NCBI RefSeq assembly: GCF_026340655.1
Contig: NZ_JAPEOZ010000001.1
Location: 3,472,001-3,536,000 of the forward strand
Direction: 5' to 3'
DNA from: Streptomyces sp. NBC_01275
GTDB lineage: Bacteria; Actinomycetota; Actinomycetes; Streptomycetales; Streptomycetaceae
DNA length: 64,000 nucleotides
Shown: positions 1 through 6,976 of the stretch, one piece after another
Position numbering within the stretch: the first letter of the stretch is position 1
Layout: every line of letters starts with the position of its first letter
Program-made: the position numbers and the translations under genes
Notes under the pieces: generated by a model
Database searches by the model: none
Told to the model about the DNA's origin: nothing
The model's input: the letters and a program-made list of their open reading frames with translations, nothing else

Positions 1-1
1 C

Positions 2-1939
2 AAGAGCGGGGCGGGCGTCGGTGGCGCCGCGGCGGTCCGCCGTCTGCTCCTCGACAACGGCGCGCTGACCGCGCTGATCGTCCTCGTCATCGCCATGTCG
101 GCGCTGTCGGGCGACTTCCTGACCACCGACAACCTTCTGAACGTCGGCGTCCAGGCGGCCGTGACCGCCATCCTCGCCTTCGGCGTGACCTTCGTGATCG
201 TCTCGGCGGGCATCGACCTGTCGGTCGGCTCGGTGGCCGCGCTGTCGGCGACCGTGCTGGCGTGGAGCGCGACGCAGCACGGCGTCCCGGTCGTCATAGC
301 GGTGGTCCTCGCCGTCGCCACCGGCATCGCGGCCGGCCTGGTGAACGGTTTCCTCATCGCGTACGGCAAGCTGCCGCCGTTCATCGCGACGCTCGCGATG
401 CTGTCGGTGGCGCGCGGTCTGTCGCTGGTGATCTCCGAGGGCTCGCCGATCCCCTTCCCCGACTCGGTCTCGCACCTCGGGGACACGCTCGGCGGCTGGC
501 TGCCCGTGCCCGTGCTGGTCATGGTCGTCATGGGGCTCGTCGCCGCGTTCGTGCTCGGCCGGACCTACATCGGCCGCTCGATGTACGCCATCGGCGGCAA
601 CGAGGAGGCGGCCCGCCTTTCGGGGCTGCGGGTGAAGAAGCAGAAGCTCGCGATCTACGCCCTTTCCGGGGTGTTCGCGGCCGCCGCGGGCATCGTGCTC
701 GCCTCCCGGCTGTCCTCCGCGCAGCCGCAGGCCGCCGACGGCTACGAACTGGACGCGATCGCCGCCGTCGTCATCGGCGGCGCGTCCCTCGCAGGGGGTA
801 CGGGCAAGGCCTCGGGCACCCTGATCGGCGCGCTGATCCTGGCGGTGCTGCGCAACGGCCTCAACCTCCTGTCCGTCTCCGCGTTCTGGCAGCAGGTCGT
901 CATCGGCGTCGTCATCGCGCTGGCGGTGCTGCTGGACACGGTGCGCCGCAAGGCGGGGGCGAGCCCGGTGGCGGCCGGGACCGGCTTCGGCGGCGGCAAC
1001 AAGGGCAGGCAGGCGGCGACGTACGGTCTCGCGGCCGTGGTCACCGTGGCGATCGTCGGCGCGACCTCCTTCCTGCACGGCGGGACCTCGTCGACCGCGA
1101 ACCCGAAGGTCGGGCTGGCGCTGTCCACGCTCAACAACCCGTTCTTCGTACAGATCCAGTCGGGCGCGAAGGCCGAGGCGAAGAAGCTGGGCGTGGACCT
1201 GACGGTCACCGACGCGCAGAACGACGCCTCGCAGCAGGCCAACCAGCTGCAGAACTTCACCAGCTCCGGCTACGACTCGATCATCGTCAACCCGGTCGAC
1301 TCGGACGCGGCGAGCAACTCCGTGAACGCCGCCGACAAGGCGAAGATCCCGGTCATCGCCGTCGACCGGGGCGTCAACAAGGCCACGGTGGACGCGCTGG
1401 TCGCCTCCGACAACGTGGCGGGCGGTGAACTGGCCGCGAAGACCGTCGCCGAGAAGCTGGGCGGCACCGGCAAGATCGTGATCCTTCAGGGCCAGGCGGG
1501 CACGTCGGCGGCGCGGGAGCGGGCGGAAGGTTTCGCCAAGGGGCTGAAGGCCTACCCCGGCATCCAGGTGCTGGCCCAGCAGCCGGCCGACTTCGACCGC
1601 ACCAAGGGCCTCGACGTGATGTCGAACCTGCTCCAGGCCCACCCGGACGTCCAGGGCGTCATCGCCGCCAACGACGAGATGGCGCTCGGCGCGATCAAGG
1701 CGCTGGGCTCCAAGGCCGGCAAGTCCGTCCAGGTCGTCGGCTTCGACGGCACCCCGGATGGGCTGACGGCGGTAAAGGACGGCACGCTGTACGCGTCCGT
1801 GGCGCAACAGCCTTCCCAGTTGGGCAGGATCGCCGTGGACAACGCGCTGAAGGCGTTGCAGGACAAGAAGGTCCAGGAGACGGTGAAGGTGCCGGTGAAG
1901 GTGGTCACCAAGGAGAACGTGGCCGGGTTCAGCGGTTGA
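2..1939 (+). CDS. rbsCB: Ribose-type ABC transporter permease fused to its substrate-binding protein (5' end outside window)
   Basis: The frame is open to the first base, so the true start lies upstream and 645 residues are visible. The first half is an RbsC-type permease with many hydrophobic helices and the family stretch SAGIDLSVGSVAALSA. It ends near base 960. A Gly-rich linker and one extra membrane helix (about 1015-1080) lead into a type I sugar-binding protein of the RbsB family: KVGLALSTLNNPFFVQIQSG near the start, VIAANDEMALGAIKALG and VVGFDGTPDG later. Normally these are two genes; here the binding domain is tethered to the permease, as I recall for other Streptomyces ribose operons. 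An ATPase (rbsA) is expected just upstream. rbsK and rbsD follow on the same strand, which supports ribose as substrate. Function is confident from family and context; substrate is inferred. Confidence 0.9.
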   Translation, partial: KSGAGVGGAAAVRRLLLDNGALTALIVLVIAMSALSGDFLTTDNLLNVGVQAAVTAILAFGVTFVIVSAGIDLSVGSVAALSATVLAWSATQHGVPVVIAVVLAVATGIAAGLVNGFLIAYGKLPPFIATLAMLSVARGLSLVISEGSPIPFPDSVSHLGDTLGGWLPVPVLVMVVMGLVAAFVLGRTYIGRSMYAIGGNEEAARLSGLRVKKQKLAIYALSGVFAAAAGIVLASRLSSAQPQAADGYELDAIAAVVIGGASLAGGTGKASGTLIGALILAVLRNGLNLLSVSAFWQQVVIGVVIALAVLLDTVRRKAGASPVAAGTGFGGGNKGRQAATYGLAAVVTVAIVGATSFLHGGTSSTANPKVGLALSTLNNPFFVQIQSGAKAEAKKLGVDLTVTDAQNDASQQANQLQNFTSSGYDSIIVNPVDSDAASNSVNAADKAKIPVIAVDRGVNKATVDALVASDNVAGGELAAKTVAEKLGGTGKIVILQGQAGTSAARERAEGFAKGLKAYPGIQVLAQQPADFDRTKGLDVMSNLLQAHPDVQGVIAANDEMALGAIKALGSKAGKSVQVVGFDGTPDGLTAVKDGTLYASVAQQPSQLGRIAVDNALKALQDKKVQETVKVPVKVVTKENVAGFSG

Positions 1940-2101
1940 GCACGGCTGAGCATGGCTGAGTACGGCTGGATGCGGCCGAGCACGGTCGGCATCGGCTGAG
2001 ATCGGCGAGCGGGCGGGCGGTCACCCTGTGCGGAGCACCTCTGTGAGGAGCACCTCTGTGGGGACCGTCCGCCCGGAGCCACGTATCAGGGGAGTTGCTT
2101 C

Positions 2102-3004
2102 ATGTACGACTACGACCTGCTGGTCGTAGGGTCGGCCAACGCCGACCTGGTGATCGGCGTCGAACGACGGCCGGGGGCCGGGGAGACCGTCCTCGGCTCC
2201 GACCTGACGGTCCACCCGGGCGGCAAGGGCGCGAACCAGGCCGTCGCGGCGGCCCGCCTCGGCGCTCGTACGGCCCTGCTGGCCCGGGTCGGCGACGACG
2301 CGTACGGTCGGCTGCTGCTCGACTCGCAGCGGGCGGCCGGGGTCGACCCGGTGGGCGTGCTGGTGGGCGGGGCGCCGACCGGGGTCGCGCTGATCACGGT
2401 GGACCCGTCCGGGGACAACAGCATCGTGGTGTCGCCGGGCGCGAACGGCCGGCTGACCCCCGCGGACGTCCGGGCCGCCGCCGGCCTCTTCCACGCCTCC
2501 CGGGTGGTGTCGGCGCAGCTGGAGATCCCGCTGGAGACGGTCGTGGAGGTCGTACGGAGTCTGGCGCCGGGCAGCCGCTTCGTGCTGAACCCGTCCCCGC
2601 CCAGGCCCCTTCCGCCGGAGGTGCTGGCGGCCTGCGATCCGCTGATCGTCAACGAGCACGAGGCGAAGGTGATCCTGGGCGAGGCGGGCGTGAGCGAGGA
2701 ACCGGCGGACTGGGCGCGGCTGTTGCTGGCCAAGGGTCCGAAGTCGGTGGTCGTGACGCTGGGTTCGGAAGGTGCTCTGGCGGCTTCGGCGAAGGGGGTC
2801 GTACGGGTGGCGTCGGTGAAGGTGGACGCCGTGGACACGACGGGCGCGGGCGACTCCTTCACGGCGGCGCTGGCGTGGAAGCTGGGCGCGGGCTCGTCCC
2901 TGGCGGAGGCGGCGGCGTACGCGGCGCGGGTGGGTGCGGCGGCGGTGACGCGGCGGGGGGCGCAGGAGTCGTTTCCCACGGCGGCGGAGGTCGAGGCGCT
3001 GTGA
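2102..3004 (+). CDS. rbsK: Ribokinase
   Basis: This 300-residue PfkB-family sugar kinase phosphorylates D-ribose at O5 with ATP, giving ribose 5-phosphate for the pentose phosphate pool. The N-terminal substrate signature GGKGANQAVAAARLG and the C-terminal catalytic and anion-hole signature DTTGAGDSFTAAL, with its catalytic Asp, are intact, and length is usual for the family. The ATG has a good ribosome-binding site (GGGGAG, 7 bases upstream). It lies 162 bases after the transporter gene, and its stop overlaps the GTG start of rbsD by four bases, so the pair is translationally coupled. The gap before it holds short direct repeats (GAGCACCTCTGTG twice near 2034-2058) but no clear promoter. Confidence 0.95.
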   Translation: MYDYDLLVVGSANADLVIGVERRPGAGETVLGSDLTVHPGGKGANQAVAAARLGARTALLARVGDDAYGRLLLDSQRAAGVDPVGVLVGGAPTGVALITVDPSGDNSIVVSPGANGRLTPADVRAAAGLFHASRVVSAQLEIPLETVVEVVRSLAPGSRFVLNPSPPRPLPPEVLAACDPLIVNEHEAKVILGEAGVSEEPADWARLLLAKGPKSVVVTLGSEGALAASAKGVVRVASVKVDAVDTTGAGDSFTAALAWKLGAGSSLAEAAAYAARVGAAAVTRRGAQESFPTAAEVEAL

Positions 3005-3390
3005 AGAAGGCCGGGATCCTCAACCGTCACCTCTCCGGGGCGCTGGCCGAGTTGGGGCACGGGGACGGGGTGCTGGTGTGCGACGCGGGCATGCCGATAC
3101 CGGACGGGCCTCGGGTGGTGGACCTCGCCTTCCGGGCGGGGGTGCCGTCGTTCGCGGAGGTGGTGGACGGGCTGCTTGCCGAACTGGTCGTGGAGGGCGC
3201 GACGGCGGCGGCGGAGGTGCGGGAGGCGAATCCGGCGGCGGCCGGGCTGCTGGACGGGCGCTTCCCCGAGCTGGCCCTGGTCCCGCACGAGCGGCTGAAG
3301 GAGCTGTCGGCGGGGGCACGGCTCGTCGTACGGACGGGGGAGGCACGGCCGTACGCGAACGTGCTGCTGCGGTGCGGGGTCTTCTTCTGA
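3001..3390 (+). CDS. rbsD: D-ribose pyranase
   Basis: This 129-residue protein of the RbsD/FucU family interconverts the pyranose and furanose forms of ribose, feeding ribokinase the form it uses. Family marks are the start KKAGILNRHLSGALAELGHG, the DAGMPIPDG loop and the C-terminal RTGEARPYANVLLRCGV. It starts at a GTG inside the GTGA overlap with the rbsK stop, so it is easily missed by callers that require ATG. It is the last gene of the ribose operon and is followed by a strong hairpin. Confidence 0.93.
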   Translation: MKKAGILNRHLSGALAELGHGDGVLVCDAGMPIPDGPRVVDLAFRAGVPSFAEVVDGLLAELVVEGATAAAEVREANPAAAGLLDGRFPELALVPHERLKELSAGARLVVRTGEARPYANVLLRCGVFF

Positions 3391-3462
3391 CCCGCAGCTT
3401 CCGGCCCGCAGTTTCCGGCCCGAAGCTTCCGGTGCTTCCGGTATGACCTGCGGAAATGCTTC

Positions 3463-3494
3463 GAGGGGGCTCGGTCCGTCGACCGGGCCCCCTC
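3463..3494 (+). terminator. Hairpin terminator of the ribose operon
   Basis: A 14-bp stem (GAGGGGGCTCGGTC paired with GACCGGGCCCCCTC, one G-T pair) encloses a four-base loop, 70 bases after the rbsD stop. No U-tract follows, as is common in Streptomyces. The rest of the 3391-3654 gap shows only short TTCCGG-type repeats and the ribosome-binding site of the next gene. Confidence 0.8.
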
Positions 3495-3654
3495 GGCGTT
3501 CCCCTCCCCGTATCAGAACCCCCGCGATCCCCCCGGATCCCCCTCCAGAAGCCCTGACGCCATGTACGACACTCTGAGGACGGGAAGGGTTGCATAGACT
3601 TTCAAGATTTCTTCCGCGGGGAGACCAGGGAGAGAGGAAGAGGGAGGGCGGCCG

Positions 3655-4797
3655 ATGATCGGGACGATGTTCCGGACTGACGACGTACCGGTGGAGGACA
3701 GGTTCGACTACTGGCGGGAGCTGACCCACCGGGCGATCGCGCCGAGCGACATCAGCAGCGTCTACGCCCCCGACTTCTGGGCGGAGCAGCGGCTGATGGA
3801 ACTGGGGCCGGTGATGGTGTGGCCGACGTCCTGTCTGACCGCGCGGTTCGTGCGCAGCGAGCGGCTGGTGCGCCAGTGCGACCCCGAGGCGTACCACCTG
3901 TCGCTGGTGCTCGGCGGCGGGCTGGGGCTCGACCACGTCGGGCGGACCGACTTCTACGGCCCGCGCGATCTGTGGCTGACCGACAGCTCACGGCCGTACG
4001 ACGTGCGGCCGCCGACCACCCCGGGCCGCCATGTGGTCACCGGGGTGGGGGTGGACTTCCCCAAGGCGTTGCTGCCCATGTCGCCGGACCGGATCCGGCC
4101 GCTGCTGGGCCGACGCCTGTCGGGGCGGGAGGGCACGGGCGCCCTGCTGACGGGCTTCCTGGCCGGCCTGGACCGGGAGTCGGAGTTCCTCCAGCCGTCC
4201 GACGCGCCCCGGCTGGGCGTGGTCCTGGTCGACCTGCTGGCGGCCTGGTTCGCCCAGGTGCTGGAGGCGGAGGCCTCCCTGCCGCCCGAGACGCGGCACC
4301 GGGCGATGATCGCGCGCATCCGGGCGTTCATCCGGGAGAACCTCCACGACCCGGAGCTGACGCCGCCGGTCATCGCCGCCGCGCACCACATCTCCCTCAG
4401 CTATCTGCACCGGCTCTTCCAGGAAGACGCGCAGGGCGAGACGGTCGCCGCCTGGATCCGCGCCCAGCGCCTGGAAGGCGCCCGCCGCGACCTGGCGAAC
4501 CCCGCCCTGCGCGGCACGCCGATACGCGCGATCGCCGCCCGCTGGGGCCTCCTGCGCGCCTCCGACTTCACCCGCGCCTTCCGCACCGCGTACGGACTCT
4601 CGCCCATGGAGTACCGGGTGCGGGAGTGGTCGGGGTGGGAAGGCGCAGGGCGGGAGGGTTCGGGGCGAGAGGATTCGGGGCGAGAGGATTCGGGGCGGGA
4701 GGGTTCGGGGCGGGAGCAGCTCCGCAGTGGACGCAGAGCCAACAGCAGCCATGGACTCTCTGGTAACGACAGCCCCACGACTCACCCCGCATCCTGA
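3655..4797 (+). CDS. AraC-family transcriptional regulator with repetitive C-terminal tail
   Basis: This is a 380-residue DNA-binding regulator. Residues about 10-190 resemble the AraC-binding-like sensor domain, with the RFDYWRELTH start typical of this group. Residues about 220-325 form the double helix-turn-helix of AraC proteins, ending in the family motif FTRAFRTAYGLSPMEYR. Beyond it the protein runs about 55 residues further than usual in a low-complexity tail made of a five-residue repeat (GREDS/GREGS), then a Ser-rich end; this reflects a 15-bp DNA repeat that expanded in frame. The purine-rich leader GAGAGGAAGAGGGAGGG gives a ribosome-binding site. Its target is unknown; neither neighbour is an obvious regulon member. 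Confidence 0.85.
   Translation: MIGTMFRTDDVPVEDRFDYWRELTHRAIAPSDISSVYAPDFWAEQRLMELGPVMVWPTSCLTARFVRSERLVRQCDPEAYHLSLVLGGGLGLDHVGRTDFYGPRDLWLTDSSRPYDVRPPTTPGRHVVTGVGVDFPKALLPMSPDRIRPLLGRRLSGREGTGALLTGFLAGLDRESEFLQPSDAPRLGVVLVDLLAAWFAQVLEAEASLPPETRHRAMIARIRAFIRENLHDPELTPPVIAAAHHISLSYLHRLFQEDAQGETVAAWIRAQRLEGARRDLANPALRGTPIRAIAARWGLLRASDFTRAFRTAYGLSPMEYRVREWSGWEGAGREGSGREDSGREDSGREGSGREQLRSGRRANSSHGLSGNDSPTTHPAS
4651..4710 (+). repeat. Four tandem 15-bp units inside the AraC gene
   Basis: Units of the form CGGGAGGGTTCGGGG or CGAGAGGATTCGGGG lie head to tail at 4651, 4666, 4681 and 4696. Being a multiple of three, the repeat keeps the frame and encodes GREGS/GREDS. It looks like a coding minisatellite. 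Confidence 0.9.
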
Positions 4798-4940
4798 TCA
4801 GGCAGCAGCGAGCGGACAGCGAGCTGATCTTGGTGCTCCATTCCCGCGGGGGTGGGATGGAGCACCAAGGCGTCGTCGGCGCACTGCGCCTCCAGGTCCA
4901 GCGGCACGAACCGCCCACCTGCCAGGCCTCGGTCGATCAC
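4782..4940 (-). CDS. Possible small protein or gene remnant, 52 residues
   Basis: A GTG start at 4940 follows a strong purine ribosome-binding site (GGGAGGGG, four bases away). Codon choice is G/C-rich at third positions through most of the reading frame, unlike a random frame. The product contains GGRFVPLDLEAQCADDALVL and ends PDQDAG. I recognise no family. It runs convergently into the AraC gene and overlaps its last 16 bases, and a long hairpin lies inside it. It could be a real small gene, the tail of a decayed gene or chance; the coding-like composition is the only positive evidence. Confidence 0.3.
   Translation of the reverse strand: MIDRGLAGGRFVPLDLEAQCADDALVLHPTPAGMEHQDQLAVRSLLPDQDAG
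4829..4869. terminator. Long hairpin after the AraC gene
   Basis: A perfect 13-bp inverted repeat (CTTGGTGCTCCAT / ATGGAGCACCAAG), extendable by three pairs, surrounds a short G-rich loop. It lies 32 bases past the AraC stop and most likely terminates it. Nothing else convincing is visible between 4941 and 5361, which is less GC-rich than its surroundings. Confidence 0.7.
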
Positions 4941-5361
4941 GCAGCCCCTCCCTCTCCCTCGGCAGTGTGCCAACCGGCTTGCCTTTGACAGGAGATGACC
5001 GGTGGCCGCCCGTCGTTGCCCAACTCGCACCCACAGCAGGCAGAACTGCCGTCATCGGTGACGTCTACGTACAGACTTCAGCGGACGCCCCATCATCCAC
5101 AGGGTGTGATTTACACGACTTGCGCCACGGGAACTGACACACCGCCTCCTGCCGAACCGCCGTAACAGCGCAGGCAGTTGCCTTGATCGCCACATACGTG
5201 GCATGCCGACCACCCGGTTGGGCGCGCTACACCACACACGTATGGGCTCGGCCACCCCTAGGGGAGGCTTGCACGCACCGTAGTTGCCGTTGGTGCCCGG
5301 TACTGTTGTGGGCTATCACCGCTCCCCGGAGGGTCCGCGACAGATCGTGGTCGCCCCGCGG

Positions 5362-5379
5362 GGTCCACGAACGTGGACC
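5362..5379. promoter_or_regulatory. Perfect 18-bp palindrome in the leader of the 39-residue gene
   Basis: GGTCCACG-AA-CGTGGACC is an uninterrupted palindrome that ends 17 bases before the start codon at 5397 and abuts its ribosome-binding site. A second palindrome, CCCCGCGGGG, sits at 5354-5363. It could be a repressor operator or an mRNA hairpin controlling translation; the sequence alone does not decide. Confidence 0.6.
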
Positions 5380-5396
5380 AGAAAGGGGGCGGCCCA

Positions 5397-5516
5397 ATGG
5401 CCGCACAGCCGGAGGGTCATCAGAACAACAAGGCGGACCGGATTTACAGCAAGGTCCGCTGGCTGGGAACAATCTTCACGATCTACAAGATCGTGCGTGA
5501 ATTCCTGGTCCACTAA
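5397..5516 (+). CDS. Small cationic amphipathic protein, 39 residues, unknown function
   Basis: This gene is easily missed because of its length. The ATG follows a clear ribosome-binding site (GAAAGGGGG, seven bases away), and the TAA is followed eight bases later by a perfect hairpin. The product is MAAQPEGHQNNKADRIYSKV followed by RWLGTIFTIYKIVREFLVH. The first half is polar; the second could form a basic amphipathic or weakly membrane-associated helix. A palindrome overlaps the leader. Promoter-proximal palindrome, strong ribosome site, short frame and terminator make a self-contained unit. I do not recognise the family. A small membrane-active or toxin-like peptide is one possibility, a regulatory peptide another; both are speculation. 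Confidence 0.6.
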   Translation: MAAQPEGHQNNKADRIYSKVRWLGTIFTIYKIVREFLVH

Positions 5517-5524
5517 AGGGAAGA

Positions 5525-5546
5525 GCCCCGACCCGAGGGTCGGGGC
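5525..5546 (+). terminator. Hairpin terminator of the 39-residue gene
   Basis: A perfect 9-bp stem (GCCCCGACC / GGTCGGGGC) with a CGAG loop begins eight bases after the stop codon. No U-tract. Confidence 0.85.
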
Positions 5547-6057
5547 CAGCCCGTTCTGATGATGCCAGAGGGCCTCATCTCTGCCGCTTGGCCGCTACGG
5601 AGATGGGGCTCTCGCCTTGTCTTGCACGAACACGCACGACGCCGCCAGAAATGGTGACGTCAGTTGCCTGCTGTGATGACACACCCCATCTTGCCTTGCG
5701 CGCAAGGTTGTCCGCGACACCCGCAAACAGGTTGAGGCGCAAGCGGGATCTTCAATTCCGGTCCGAAATTCAGCATTCGACCTGATCAGAAATGTCGTGC
5801 ACATGAGAAAGTGACGCTCGTCACACCAGAGATCGTGACAGAAGGCACACCTGAGCGGACTGCCGGATGTCCAGATCGCCCTGATCTACGCGCGCATACC
5901 CTGACGTCCTCACATGGCGGCGGGAATCGTACAGGACAGGACTGACAATGCCGTTCCCGATTTGACTCCGCCCGAGACGGGTGCATCGCTCACGCGTCCC
6001 CACCGGCAACAGCCTCGACCCGCCCGAGCCGCGCTCCCCGACTCTCCGCAAGCGCCG
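5547..6057. other. About 500 bases without a recognisable gene
   Basis: Composition is lower in GC than flanking genes and no frame shows Streptomyces codon bias. An imperfect inverted repeat (CCTCATCTC / GAGATGGGG) lies at about 5570-5610. The stretch separates the mini-gene from a DUF397 remnant and probably carries debris from earlier exchanges. I find no tRNA, integrase or attachment site in it. Confidence 0.5.
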
Positions 6058-6225
6058 ACGTCAGACAGCGGCGGCGACCAGGGCGAACGCCCCGAAGTAG
6101 CCCATGGCCACGCCGGCATGCCCGTCCGCGACAGCAAAGCCGTGACCGGTCCGGCGCTGGTCTTCTCGGCGGGCGGCTGGGCCGCGTTCGTCGGGGCCGT
6201 GCGGGACGGGCGTGTCAGTAGCTGA
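6058..6225 (+). pseudogene. Degenerate DUF397 gene remnant
   Basis: The frame reads SDSGGDQGERPEVAHGHAGM then PVRDSKAVTGPALVFSAGGW and ends AAFVGAVRDGRVSS. This matches DUF397 proteins, whose core is SSYSGG...CVEVA...VRDSK...GP.L.F....W..FV. The usual N-terminal start and tryptophan block are missing, and the conserved Cys of the GECVEVA segment is replaced (GERPEVA). No start with a ribosome-binding site precedes it. DUF397 genes normally sit beside an XRE regulator in Streptomyces; none is present here, so this is the tail of a deleted pair. Its stop overlaps the end of the convergent ptuB-like gene by 11 bases. Confidence 0.65.
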
Positions 6226-6976
6226 GGCCCCGGAAGTACAGGAACGCGGACCGCAGTTCGGAATCGCGGAGGAGGTCGAGGACCTCCTCCTCCCCCACGA
6301 ACAGGGCATCGGCCGCCGGATGGCCGGACTGGTGGAACATGGCGACCAGTACATCGATGAGGGGGCGGGTCCAGGCGACCCTGACGATCTCCGCCGCCTT
6401 GTCACGTTGCCCCTTGTCCATGGCTATGCGCCACAGCTCGATGGAGTGCCTGGCCGTCGCGTAGGCGTCCGTGCGTCCCTTGACCAGGACCGCTCTTGCG
6501 TTGAGGCCGAATACCTCGATACAGGCCCGTCCCCGGTCGGTCAGGCCCCGGTACGTTCCGAGCGGGAGCACCAGCCGTAGGTGGTCCAAGGGGTCCTCGA
6601 CTGTCGGGTCGACGAGCAGGGGGCTGCCGTCGGCCGCGGTGGGGAAGAGGTTCCGCTTCTGGTTGCTGTTGCAGAACGAGCAGGCGAGCAGATGGTTGAG
6701 CCAGTCGAAGGTGCGCAGCGGAGCGAGGCTCTTCGGCTCGAAGTGGTCGATGTCGGTGCCCTGGCCGTCACCGCAGTACATGCAGCGTTCGCGGCCGGGA
6801 GCCATCTCCGCCAGGGCGGTGACGAGTGCGGGACGGACCTGTCGGCGGTTCGCCCACAGTGCCTTCGCCCTGGCCTTGCGTTCCTGCTCCGTGGCCTGCT
6901 GCCGGATGTCGTCGGTGTAGCCCTTCAGCAGCTCCGTCGTCTCCGGCGACAGGAGCGCACGCCGAAGCCGGATCAC
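6215..6976 (-). CDS. ptuB: HNH endonuclease, Septu PtuB-like
   Basis: This 253-residue protein carries an HNH nuclease core with a zinc-ribbon frame: Cys65-x2-Cys68, then DIDHFEPKS with the catalytic His78, then Asn94-His95 and Cys99-x2-Cys102 followed by NSNQK. That is the layout of PtuB-type HNH proteins, which cleave DNA in Septu anti-phage systems. The GTG start lies in a four-base GTGA overlap with the upstream ATPase gene, so the two are made together. It is the last gene of the pair. No reverse transcriptase is near, so it is not a retron-linked Septu. Family assignment is from motifs and pairing; anti-phage activity is inferred. Confidence 0.85.
   Translation of the reverse strand: MIRLRRALLSPETTELLKGYTDDIRQQATEQERKARAKALWANRRQVRPALVTALAEMAPGRERCMYCGDGQGTDIDHFEPKSLAPLRTFDWLNHLLACSFCNSNQKRNLFPTAADGSPLLVDPTVEDPLDHLRLVLPLGTYRGLTDRGRACIEVFGLNARAVLVKGRTDAYATARHSIELWRIAMDKGQRDKAAEIVRVAWTRPLIDVLVAMFHQSGHPAADALFVGEEEVLDLLRDSELRSAFLYFRGLSY

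Noticed and set aside
2110..3936. Long minus-strand open frame across rbsK, rbsD and the AraC start
   Set aside because: It is the mirror of well-supported plus-strand genes; long opposite-strand frames are expected at this GC content, and it shows no domain.
5547..6057. tRNA or integration attachment site
   Set aside because: No cloverleaf-like fold or direct-repeat boundary could be recognised by eye.
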